From Ardenticatenales bacterium (lineage in GTDB: Bacteria; Chloroflexota; Anaerolineae; Promineifilales; Promineifilaceae), in assembly GCA_020634575.1 (NCBI GenBank), contig JACKBM010000030.1:1-64000 (forward strand): a DNA stretch of 64,000 nt, given 5' to 3'. Positions 26,964-34,461 of this stretch are shown one piece after another (position 1 is the first letter of the stretch; each line of letters opens with the position of its first letter). The position numbers were made by a program, and so were the translations under genes. A model generated the notes under the pieces. The model worked only from the letters and a program-made list of their open reading frames with translations. It searched no databases and was not told the DNA's origin.

Positions 26964-28303
26964 TTGATAGGCGGTACCACTGCGGGTTCAGCATAGGGCC
27001 CATTGGCCAGATCATCGAAGTAACCATGCGAAAGCAGGCTGCTGTAGGAGAACAGAGCGTGACCGGCTGTACCGATAGCCCGGGCTGCTTCAATCCGATT
27101 CTCGATCTCGCTGAAGGTGCAATACCCTGTCCCAATCCCCGGGACCACATAACGTCCATTCGCATCGGACTGGAAGTCGGCGACCAGGGTCTGCCAGCGG
27201 CTGAAGGTCCAGAAGCTGTTGTCCGGGCAGTTAAAGGTGCTGGGATAGATCATCGGCGAAATGATGTCGATGTAGCCGCCGGCGACCCAGGCTTTGGAAT
27301 CCTGATAATAGGTGTGGTAGCCCTGCAGGCCGCCCCAACCCCAATAATCAATGTAAATGGGCCAGACGGCGGCGGAAAGGGCCAGGCCCGAGTTGGCCAG
27401 AATGATGTCATCATAAAAGCGATTGACGGTGCCGCTGACCTGGGCGCGCTGCCAATCAGCATAGCCTGAGGTGAAGCAATCGCCGCCCCAGCGTGATTCG
27501 CTGACGGGGTCACAGGAGGCGTTGGAGGCGCCGTAGCGAATATGGTCCAGATGGATGCCATCGATGTCATAGCGATTGACCAGGTCCTGGCCGACGGCAA
27601 TCAGGTGATTGTCGACGTCGATTGAGGCGGGGGTGGCCCGCTGGTAGCCGGAGCAGGACAGTTGATAGCTTGTGTTCCATTGCAGCCCGTTGAGCAAACC
27701 GTTGGTGGTGCCGTGGATGTCCCGCAGATCCCAGTAGAAATGGCGCGGCGAGGTGTTGCTGGCTGGGGCCGAGCCACAATCCCAGACCGGGTAGACATTG
27801 ATGTAGGCGTGCAGTTCGATACCAGCCGCATGTGCTTTTTGCACAAAGTAGGCCAGCGGATCCCAGAATGGATTGGGCGCCTGGCCCAGGCTACCGCCGC
27901 TGACCCGCTGCGCCCATGGCTCCAGGCCCGGTGCATAGTAGGCATCAGCGGTGCCGCGGACCTGGAAGAAGATGGCGTTAAAGCCGGCAAAGTCGGCATT
28001 GTCGACGATTTCGTCGATCTTACTGGGGCTGGCGGGTTGGCCGAAGCTGGTCCAGTCAAACCGGGTCACCCAGAGGCCGCGCAACTCCTGCATGGCCGGC
28101 GGGGGGGGCGGTTCGGCCCGGAAAATCGTCGGCAGATAGATTGCCGAGCCGCCTTCAAGACCTTCGCTAGCATCCTCCTGCGCGGCCAGTTTGTCAGCAG
28201 CCAGGAAGTAGGTCAGCGCCATCAGCAGGGCAAAAAGGGACAGATAGCGCCACGGTAAAACCGGCCGGTGCCGCAAATTATTACGCTGTAACACGGAACG
28301 CAT
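26951..28303 (-). CDS. GHL10 (PF02638) glycoside-hydrolase-like protein
   Basis: 450-aa exported protein. A basic N-terminus and a TM/signal segment (LSLFALLMALTYFLAADKLAA) precede a linker that includes AIYLPTIF. The GHL10 TIM barrel then follows: ELRGLWVTRFDWTSFG, FNAIFFQVRGTADAYY, GIELHAYINVYPVW and DIDGIHLDHIRYG (a likely catalytic Asp region), then WGWGGLQGYHTYYQDSKAW. The start at 28303 is chosen because GAGGAG precedes it; an upstream open frame to 28405 has no such site. Members are thought to cleave cell-wall or exopolysaccharide glycans. Confidence 0.88.
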   Translation of the reverse strand: MRSVLQRNNLRHRPVLPWRYLSLFALLMALTYFLAADKLAAQEDASEGLEGGSAIYLPTIFRAEPPPPPAMQELRGLWVTRFDWTSFGQPASPSKIDEIVDNADFAGFNAIFFQVRGTADAYYAPGLEPWAQRVSGGSLGQAPNPFWDPLAYFVQKAHAAGIELHAYINVYPVWDCGSAPASNTSPRHFYWDLRDIHGTTNGLLNGLQWNTSYQLSCSGYQRATPASIDVDNHLIAVGQDLVNRYDIDGIHLDHIRYGASNASCDPVSESRWGGDCFTSGYADWQRAQVSGTVNRFYDDIILANSGLALSAAVWPIYIDYWGWGGLQGYHTYYQDSKAWVAGGYIDIISPMIYPSTFNCPDNSFWTFSRWQTLVADFQSDANGRYVVPGIGTGYCTFSEIENRIEAARAIGTAGHALFSYSSLLSHGYFDDLANGPYAEPAVVPPINWHN

Positions 28304-28423
28304 ATTGACTCCTCGAAGCAGCCACAAATTCATCGTGAGCGCGCCCATTATGACACGCTTTGGCCGCGGCGGCGTGAAGAACGGGTTGATCCTTTGTGAA
28401 AACAAAGGGGAGAGGTTGGTGGG

Positions 28424-28504
28424 ACCTGACAGGTTGGTGGGACCTGACAGGTTGGTGGGACCTGACAGGTTGGCGAACCCGACAGGTTGGCGAACCCGAC
28501 AGGT
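28424..28504. repeat. Array C: five ACC(T/C)GACAGGT dyad units
   Basis: Cores at 28424, 28442 and 28460 are ACCTGACAGGT, a perfect 5+1+5 dyad. Cores at 28477 and 28494 are ACCCGACAGGT. The period is 18 then 17 bp, with TTGGTGGG or TTGGCGA spacers. The array lies in the divergent gap between the GHL10 gene and the MBL-fold gene, about 70 bp upstream of the latter. Confidence 0.82.
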
Positions 28505-28572
28505 TGGGTAGTATAGTTAGACTCGGCTTCCCGGGCGCCGCCGCGCCACGGGTCCCGCAATGAGCATACGAT

Positions 28573-29580
28573 ATGATGGATATTTCCCGACATCTGACAT
28601 CTGACGGCCGCCGCATCTACGGCATTCCCGTGCAGAGCTTCCCCGAACTGGTCTCGATTGTTTACGTCATCAGCGACGGCACTAAATTGATCCTCGTAGA
28701 TAGCGGCTCCGGCCGGCAGGAATCCAATGAGCAGCTCCTGGCCGGCATCACGCGCATCAGCGAACAGTTTGGTGAATCTGTCACGCTCGCCGGCATCGAC
28801 GAAATCTGGATCACGCATGGCCATATCGACCATTTTGGTGGCCTTCCTTTCGTACGCCAGTTCAGCCAGGCGCCGATTGGCGTCCATGTTCTGGACCGGC
28901 GCGTCATCTCTAATCATGAGGAGCGGCGTGTGGTCGCTTCGCGCTGGCTGGACGAGTTTCTGGAAGGGGCCGGCATCGCCGAAGAGCAGCGCCAGAATCT
29001 GATGCAGATGTATCTCTATTCCAAAAATTTCTATCATTCGACGCCCACTCAATTCCTGATTGAGGAAGGCGAGCCGCTGTATGGCGGCGTGATCCCCTAT
29101 CACACGCCCGGCCATTGCCCCGGTCAGGTCTGCCTCATGATAGACGATGTGATGTTGACGGCGGACCATGTTCTGTCGCGCATCACGCCGCACCAGGCGC
29201 CGGAGATCATCACCCGCAATATGGGGCTGGGGCATTATCTCGATGCCCTGGACAAGATAAAGAAGGTCCCCGGCATTCGGCTGGGGCTGGGCAACCATGA
29301 AGCGCCAATGCCGGATGTATACAGTCGCATCGACGAGATCAAGGCGGCCCACGACGTTCGTCTCAATCGGGTCATGGAGATCTGCGCTGAGCCGCGCACG
29401 ACAGCGGAAGTGAGCAAAATGCTGTTTGGTGCTGTATCCAGTTATCATGTGTTGCTTGCTCTGGAAGAGGCTGGCGCTCATGTTGAATACCTTTACCAGC
29501 GCGGTGAACTGATCGCCGTGAACCTGGAGGAAATCGAGCGGACGCCTCATCCTGTTATTCGCTACATTGCGGCGCATTAG
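28573..29580 (+). CDS. MBL-fold metallo-hydrolase
   Basis: 335-aa metallo-beta-lactamase-fold hydrolase. The metal-site motif is WITHGHIDHFGG (HxHxDH), then HTPGHCPGQV (third His) and LTADHVLS (bridging Asp). The C-terminal ~70 residues form a winged-helix-like tail (AEVSKMLFGAVSSYHVLLALEEAGAH), as in LACTB2-type members. An alternative start is ATG 28576. Substrates in this family range from thioesters to nucleic acids, and none can be chosen here. It is followed by a truncated haemoglobin. Confidence 0.88.
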   Translation: MMDISRHLTSDGRRIYGIPVQSFPELVSIVYVISDGTKLILVDSGSGRQESNEQLLAGITRISEQFGESVTLAGIDEIWITHGHIDHFGGLPFVRQFSQAPIGVHVLDRRVISNHEERRVVASRWLDEFLEGAGIAEEQRQNLMQMYLYSKNFYHSTPTQFLIEEGEPLYGGVIPYHTPGHCPGQVCLMIDDVMLTADHVLSRITPHQAPEIITRNMGLGHYLDALDKIKKVPGIRLGLGNHEAPMPDVYSRIDEIKAAHDVRLNRVMEICAEPRTTAEVSKMLFGAVSSYHVLLALEEAGAHVEYLYQRGELIAVNLEEIERTPHPVIRYIAAH

Positions 29581-29620
29581 CGGACAATTGATAGGACCAG
29601 AGGCTGCTTTATTGGATCTT

Positions 29621-30088
29621 ATGAACAGTGATTTTTACGTTCCCCCTGGCGGCCCACCTCAGGTCGCCCCGCCCAGCCGGGATATCTATGCCTTGATGGG
29701 TGAAGAGAATATCTTTCGCATGTTGGCCGATTTTTATGCCGAACTGGCCAACTCACCGATTCGGAGCATGTTCCCCAATGATATGGAACGCGCCTCGCGC
29801 AAATCGGCTATGTTTTTTGTCGGCTTGTTGGGCGGTCCGCCGCTTTATCAGCAGAAATATGGCTCGCCGATGCTGCGCGCCCGTCATACGCCTTTTCCTA
29901 TTAATGAAGAGGCGCGCGAGATCTGGGTCGATTGTTTTGAGCGTGTGCTGGCAGAAGCACCGGCCAAATACAATTTCCCGGCCCAGCATCTGCCCATTTT
30001 TCAGACCTTTATTCGCGAATTTTCCGGCTGGATGGTGAATAAACGCTCGCCAAACCAGACCGATGAGGGGAGCATGCGAATCTTATGA
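29621..30088 (+). CDS. Truncated haemoglobin (group II-like globin)
   Basis: 155-aa globin. The B-helix ADFYAEL gives the distal Tyr, and LRARHTPFPI is the characteristic group II proximal-His segment. EEAREIWVDCFERVL supplies the G-helix Trp, and a C-terminal helix (FQTFIREFSGWMV) follows. Such proteins bind O2 or NO and assist redox or nitrosative stress handling. The N-terminal ~20 residues are Pro-rich and may be disordered. ATG 29621 is preferred over a TTG at 29567 inside the upstream gene. The stop overlaps the galE start by 4 bp (ATGA). Confidence 0.86.
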   Translation: MNSDFYVPPGGPPQVAPPSRDIYALMGEENIFRMLADFYAELANSPIRSMFPNDMERASRKSAMFFVGLLGGPPLYQQKYGSPMLRARHTPFPINEEAREIWVDCFERVLAEAPAKYNFPAQHLPIFQTFIREFSGWMVNKRSPNQTDEGSMRIL

Positions 30089-31098
30089 AAGTTCTGGTTA
30101 CAGGCGGCGCCGGCTATATCGGCAGCCATACCTGCATCGAGTTGCTGGCCTCTGGCCATGAAGTGATTGTTGTGGACAGTCTGGTCAACAGCCAGCGTGA
30201 GGCGCTGAATCGGGTTGAAGAAATCAGCGGTCAACGTTGCCCATTCTATCAGCTGGATCTGCGCGATAAGGTTGGCCTTGAGGCGATTTTCCAGGTCCAT
30301 GAGATCGATGCCGTTATTCACTTCGCGGCGTTAAAAGCGGTGGGTGAATCCGTGGCCAAACCGCTGGCCTACTATCACAACAATCTACTCAGCACGCTGG
30401 TTTTGTGCGAAGTGATGGTGGCGCACGGGGTCAAGAACTTCGTCTTCAGCTCGTCGGCCACGGTGTATGGCGAGCCGGAGAAGATGCCCATCCGCGAGGA
30501 CGCGCCGCTGAGCGCCACCAATCCGTACGGCCGCACCAAGCTGATGATCGAGCAGATTCTGACTGATTTGCATCACTCCGATGAAGCGTGGAATGTCGCC
30601 CTGCTCCGTTATTTCAATCCGATTGGCGCCCATCCCAGCGGCCGGATTGGCGAGATGCCCAATGGCATTCCTAACAACCTGGTCCCTTACCTGGCGCAGG
30701 TTGCGGTTGGCAAGCTGGATAAGTTGCGCGTCTTTGGCGACGATTATCCGACGCCGGACGGCACCGGTGTGCGCGACTACATCCATGTGGTGGACCTGGC
30801 CAAAGGGCATGTGCGGGCGCTGGATCGTCTGACGCAAAACCCGGGTGTGGAGGCATTCAACCTGGGGACTGGGCAAGGGTATTCTGTCCTGGATGTGATT
30901 GAAGCGTTTGAGGAAGCATCCAACCGGCCGATTCCCTACGAAGTCGTTGCTCGCCGCCCCGGCGACGTGCCGGCGCTCTATGCAGACGCTTCCAAAGCCA
31001 GGGAACTCCTGGGCTGGCAGGCTGAGAAGAATATCATGGACATGTGCGTGGATGTCTGGCGCTGGCAGTCAGGTAATCCGAATGGGTATGAGGATTAA
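30085..31098 (+). CDS. galE: UDP-glucose 4-epimerase
   Basis: 337-aa extended SDR interconverting UDP-glucose and UDP-galactose. Features are TGGAGYIGSHT (NAD site), FSSSATVYG (catalytic Ser/Thr), NPYGRTK (Tyr-x3-Lys), LLRYFNPIGAH, and the substrate-loop/hinge PDGTGVRDYIHVVDLAKGH. Length and motif order match canonical GalE. Translation is probably coupled to the globin gene by the ATGA overlap. The product likely feeds exopolysaccharide or glycoconjugate synthesis together with the RfbB pathway. Confidence 0.95.
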   Translation: MKVLVTGGAGYIGSHTCIELLASGHEVIVVDSLVNSQREALNRVEEISGQRCPFYQLDLRDKVGLEAIFQVHEIDAVIHFAALKAVGESVAKPLAYYHNNLLSTLVLCEVMVAHGVKNFVFSSSATVYGEPEKMPIREDAPLSATNPYGRTKLMIEQILTDLHHSDEAWNVALLRYFNPIGAHPSGRIGEMPNGIPNNLVPYLAQVAVGKLDKLRVFGDDYPTPDGTGVRDYIHVVDLAKGHVRALDRLTQNPGVEAFNLGTGQGYSVLDVIEAFEEASNRPIPYEVVARRPGDVPALYADASKARELLGWQAEKNIMDMCVDVWRWQSGNPNGYED

Positions 31099-31147
31099 GC
31101 TCTGGTCACACACTTGATTCGCTTTGTTAGTTGGCTGGATCGAGCTA

Positions 31148-31528
31148 ATGTCACTTCTAAGAAAAATCCTACTTGGGCTGATGGCTTTCAGTTTATTTCT
31201 GGCTATTTTGATTTGGCTGGCCTGGCCTAAAATGGAGTTTCGGCTTATTCGACAGGAACTCAGTCGGGCTGAGGATTGTAAGGCCCTTAACGTACCGATG
31301 TACCTTTACCCAAAGGTCGAAAAGGATCCTGCTCGCGTAACGGTTGCCGGTACCGAAATGACAGTTGGTGACAAAGTAAAAACGGAATTGCCACCTGATG
31401 TTCGGGCAACGTTGTGGTTGATGGAGCTAAACGAAAGGGACGCTATCTTCCTCTATCATTACCTACCGGACAAATCCTGGCGCTTTGCCCCGATATCCTG
31501 TCGCATGGTGTTTGATGTTGATGGGTAA
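31148..31528 (+). CDS. Single-TM small hypothetical protein
   Basis: 126-aa protein with one N-terminal TM segment (ILLGLMAFSLFLAILIWLAW) and an extracytoplasmic domain of about 95 residues containing two Cys (AEDCKAL and PISCRM). I recognise no family. The coding sequence is less G+C-rich than its neighbours. ATG 31148 is chosen; an upstream TTG at 31124 is possible. Its 3' end overlaps the start of mutY by 8-14 bp, depending on the mutY start. Confidence 0.6.
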   Translation: MSLLRKILLGLMAFSLFLAILIWLAWPKMEFRLIRQELSRAEDCKALNVPMYLYPKVEKDPARVTVAGTEMTVGDKVKTELPPDVRATLWLMELNERDAIFLYHYLPDKSWRFAPISCRMVFDVDG

Positions 31529-32627
31529 TAATGATCTGATACTGCGCCAACCAGTCAATAAGGCCCTGCTGGCCTGGTGGGACGCCGGCCACGCCGATCT
31601 GCCCTGGCGGCGCACCAAAGACCCGTATGCCATCTGGATCTCCGAGATCATGCTGCAGCAGACCCAGATCGCCACGGTGATTCCTTATTATGAACGCTGG
31701 CTGGATCGCTTTCCCACGGTGCAGGCGCTGGCCGCGGCGCCCCTGGCTGATGTGCTAAAGCTCTGGGAAGGGTTGGGGTATTACAGCCGGGCCCGCAATC
31801 TCCATGCGGCGGCGCAAACGGTGGTGGCTGAGTATGATGGCCAGTTTCCGCAGACGGCGGCCGGGCTGCAAAAGCTCAAGGGGATTGGGCGCTACACGGC
31901 GGGCGCTATCGCCTCTATTGCCTTTGGCGAGCCGGCGCCGGTGCTGGACGGTAACGTCATCCGCGTCCTGAGCCGCCTCACCGATTTGCCCGACGATACC
32001 ACGACAACGGCGACAAAAAATAAACTGTGGGCGCTGGCTGAGCAGCTGGTGGCGCCGGACCGGCCGGGCGCCTACAACCAGGCGCTGATGGAGCTTGGCC
32101 AAACAATCTGCTTGCCCCGGGCGCCGCGCTGTCACGATTGTCCCCTGGCCGACCTTTGCCTGGCGCGGGCGCGGGGGACCCAGATGGAGCGGCCGGTGCG
32201 CCCGCCCCGCCGCCAGACGCCCCATTATGACGTTGTTGCCGCCATCATCTGGCGCGACGCCAGCACTTTTCTCATCGCCCAGCGACCGCTGGATGGCCTG
32301 CTGGGCGGCTTATGGGAGTTCCCGGGCGGCAAGCTTGAGGCTGGTGAAACCCAGCCAGTCGCTTTGGTGCGGGAAATCCAGGAAGAGCTGGCGCTCACGG
32401 TCCGCGTGCGTGGTTACCTGACCTCCATCAAGCACGCCTATACCCACTTCCGCATAACCCTTCACGCCTACCACGTTGACTACCTGGGCGGCGCTCCGCA
32501 ACACCTCGGCGTAGCCGACCATCGCTGGGTGACCCTGGCGGATGTCGACCAATACGCCTTCGCCAAAACTGACCTGCAAATTATCGCGGCGCTGCGTTCT
32601 GACCAGCCCCGTTTGCCGTTGGGCTGA
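31521..32627 (+). CDS. mutY: A/G-specific adenine glycosylase
   Basis: About 368-aa base-excision repair glycosylase that removes adenine opposite 8-oxoguanine. The HhH-GPD domain shows EIMLQQTQIATVIPYYERW (catalytic Glu at the start) and LKGIGRYTAGAI (helix-hairpin-helix). VLDGNVIRVLSRL carries the catalytic Asp. The 4Fe-4S loop is intact as C-x6-C-x2-C-x5-C (CLPRAPRCHDCPLADLC). The C-terminal NUDIX-like recognition domain includes GLWEFPGGKLEAGE. Starts at 31515 or 31521 both overlap the upstream gene. Confidence 0.95.
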   Translation: MGNNDLILRQPVNKALLAWWDAGHADLPWRRTKDPYAIWISEIMLQQTQIATVIPYYERWLDRFPTVQALAAAPLADVLKLWEGLGYYSRARNLHAAAQTVVAEYDGQFPQTAAGLQKLKGIGRYTAGAIASIAFGEPAPVLDGNVIRVLSRLTDLPDDTTTTATKNKLWALAEQLVAPDRPGAYNQALMELGQTICLPRAPRCHDCPLADLCLARARGTQMERPVRPPRRQTPHYDVVAAIIWRDASTFLIAQRPLDGLLGGLWEFPGGKLEAGETQPVALVREIQEELALTVRVRGYLTSIKHAYTHFRITLHAYHVDYLGGAPQHLGVADHRWVTLADVDQYAFAKTDLQIIAALRSDQPRLPLG

Positions 32628-32644
32628 CGAGGGGCGCGTGAGCG

Positions 32645-32787
32645 CCCCGACGGGTCCCCCACCCGACGGGTCCCCCACCCGACGGGTCCCCCACCCGACG
32701 GGGGTCCCCCCCACCCGACGGGTCCCCCACCCGACGGGTCCCCCACCCGACGGGTCCCCCACCCGACGGGTCCCCCACCCGACGGGT
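32645..32787. repeat. Array D: nine ACCCGACGGGT dyad units, 16-bp period
   Basis: Nine units of ACCCGACGGGT plus a CCCCC spacer (starts 32645, 32661, 32677, 32693, 32713, 32729, 32745, 32761, 32777). Units are nearly identical, except that the first begins with C and the fourth has extra G/C bases. This is the most homogeneous array, so probably the most recent expansion. The rest of the 448-bp gap to the BTAD gene (32788-33075) holds no evident gene. Confidence 0.85.
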
Positions 32788-33075
32788 CCATTTGGCGAAA
32801 TTTTGCGCTGGGGTGCGTTTATTCCTTTAGTTGGTGTGGCTGCCGGGGTGATCTGTCTGGGCTGATACGCTGGCTGTGAAAAATTCGTGATTGCGCTGGT
32901 CCGGTAAAGATGATACAAAGTAGTTGCCATCCCCGCCCAAAGGGTGGCCGGTAGCCTGATTTGCCGTGACGGAGCCTGTCTCAATTGACTATTTGCCACT
33001 ACTGCGGATGGGCCGGCAATTACTTCAGGTACTATCGTTGACAGTGCGGCCCTGGAATCTTGGAGGGATTTCTGC

Positions 33076-33960
33076 ATGGACTGTTTGCGTGTGAATGCTT
33101 TTGGCAAGCTCCGCATGCAATTCAATGGTGCAGAGTTGACAGCTTTTCCCACGCGCCACGTGGAGGAATTGCTGGGTTTCCTGCTACTCCATCCCCAACA
33201 GCATCACAACCGCGAAAAACTGATCGAAATGCTCTGGCCCCATGCCAGCCGCGTCAATGTACGGGCGCGCTTTTCGACTGTGCTCTGGCGCTTGCGGCGC
33301 TCTCTGGACAGCATTGGTCTGGAGGCGGATGACTGCCTCGAGGTTAGCCGGCAAGCGCTCTGTTTCCTGCCCCCGGCCGATTGGTCCTTCGACGTGCAGG
33401 AATTCCAGGATGCCCTGCAATGCCTGCGCCGCCAGGAAGATGATCGCGAACGCGAGCAGATCCTGCTGCGCGTCGTCGCCAGCTATCGCGGTGAGTTGTT
33501 CGATGGCCTTTACGCCAACTGGTGCCTGCTGGAACGGGAACGCCTGGCCCGCCTCTACCTGCGCGCCGCTGGCCAGCTGATGCTCCTGCTCATGCGCCGC
33601 AAAGCCTATGAAGAAGCCCTGACCTACGGCCATTCTATCCTGGAACATGACCCCCTGCGCGAAGAGGTTCACCGGGCCTTGATGTACTGTTACTGGCAGC
33701 TAGGGCAATTCACTTATGCCACTGAACAGTATCAAACCTGTGCCGAACTGCTCATGAATGAGCTGCGTATCCTCCCGCGTCAGGCTACGGTTGATCTCTA
33801 CCAGCAAATCATGACCGACCGCTTTGCCACCAGCCAGACTGAAGCCGATGTGGATGATCCGGCCCACGTCCAATTGCAACATGCCTTTGCCGAATTTCAG
33901 ATGGCCGGCCAGCGGTTGAGCCGAATGCTTATTGATCTGGAGACTCATCAAACGGAGTGA
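33076..33960 (+). CDS. SARP/BTAD-type transcriptional activator
   Basis: 294-aa regulator. Residues 1-95 form an OmpR-type winged helix typical of SARPs (VNAFGKLRMQFNG, then REKLIEMLWPHASRVNVRARFSTVLWRLRRSL). Residues ~100-245 are the bacterial transcriptional activator domain, a TPR-like bundle (FDVQEFQDAL, YGHSILEHDPLREEVHRALMYCYW). No ATPase domain is attached, so it is a stand-alone small SARP. GGAGGG precedes the ATG. It is the gene immediately before the injection-system operon on the same strand, and a candidate direct-repeat operator follows at 33993-34056. Control of the cluster is inference. Confidence 0.85.
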   Translation: MDCLRVNAFGKLRMQFNGAELTAFPTRHVEELLGFLLLHPQQHHNREKLIEMLWPHASRVNVRARFSTVLWRLRRSLDSIGLEADDCLEVSRQALCFLPPADWSFDVQEFQDALQCLRRQEDDREREQILLRVVASYRGELFDGLYANWCLLERERLARLYLRAAGQLMLLLMRRKAYEEALTYGHSILEHDPLREEVHRALMYCYWQLGQFTYATEQYQTCAELLMNELRILPRQATVDLYQQIMTDRFATSQTEADVDDPAHVQLQHAFAEFQMAGQRLSRMLIDLETHQTE

Positions 33961-33992
33961 TTAGCCCGCCGGTGCAGGGTCCGGCTTGTTTT

Positions 33993-34056
33993 TCTCACAG
34001 CCAATCACAAGAGTCCAATTTTGCTGTGAGAGTTTTGTGATAACAAGAGCTAGAAT
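33993..34056 (+). promoter_or_regulatory. Candidate SARP-type operator/promoter of the injection-system operon
   Basis: TGTGAG (34025) and TGTGAT (34036) are direct repeats with an 11-bp period. They are followed 9 bp later by a TAGAAT -10-like box (34051-34056). Complementary copies TCACAG (33995) and TCACAA (34005) lie upstream. SARP activators classically bind heptamer direct repeats of 11-bp period positioned about 8 bp before the -10 box, so the layout fits the adjacent BTAD gene. The first gene of the cluster starts 139 bp downstream. Confidence 0.5.
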
Positions 34057-34194
34057 GTTACTTGTTCAATGTTTACCGCTGCTCCCTGACTGTGCCGCAC
34101 CCTGGGTCACAGCAGCCTGATAACATCGTCCGAGCCAAATTGAGGCGACCATTCTCTTTCGCATATCAGCCTGCCTTTGCCAATGGGAGTATTT

Positions 34195-34461
34195 ATGGCT
34201 GACCAATCTCAAGACATGATGTCTCTTTTTGAATCGGAGTCGCACTCCTTTGTGATGCGTCTCTGGCAAGAGCATGGCGACAGCAACCCCGCGGACAGTG
34301 AGTGGCGCGGCTGGGTGGAACATGTCCAATCTGGCCAGCGCTTTTATTTTCGCGATTTTAGCGATATCAAGCAGATTGTCGGGAATTTCCTGGAAGACCA
34401 ACAAGAGCGTGCTAAAGATCAACTGTTTGAACCGATTCAAGCTCCTCATGAGGAAGATTGA
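34195..34461 (+). CDS. Small conserved acidic protein coupled to the ATPase gene
   Basis: 88-aa cytoplasmic protein. It has an acidic N-terminus (MMSLFESES), a central WRGWVEHVQSGQRFYFRDFSDIKQIVGNFL resembling short beta-strands plus a helix, and a charged tail. The (E/W)WRG-x-(V/I)xHVxSGxxxYF pattern recalls small proteins found beside regulators and kinases in this phylum, but no function is known to me. Its stop shares one base with the ATPase start (TGATG), so translation is coupled, suggesting a partner or chaperone role with the AAA+ protein. ATG 34195 has GGGAG upstream. Confidence 0.65.
   Translation: MADQSQDMMSLFESESHSFVMRLWQEHGDSNPADSEWRGWVEHVQSGQRFYFRDFSDIKQIVGNFLEDQQERAKDQLFEPIQAPHEED

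Noticed and set aside
28424..28504. CRISPR-like array
   Set aside because: The unit is 11 bp with 6-8 bp repeated spacers; there are no unique spacers and no cas genes.
32542..32865. Open frames through dyad array D giving DGSPTRRVPHPTG-type peptides
   Set aside because: They exist only because the 16-bp repeat happens to lack stops; no ribosome site or protein-like composition.
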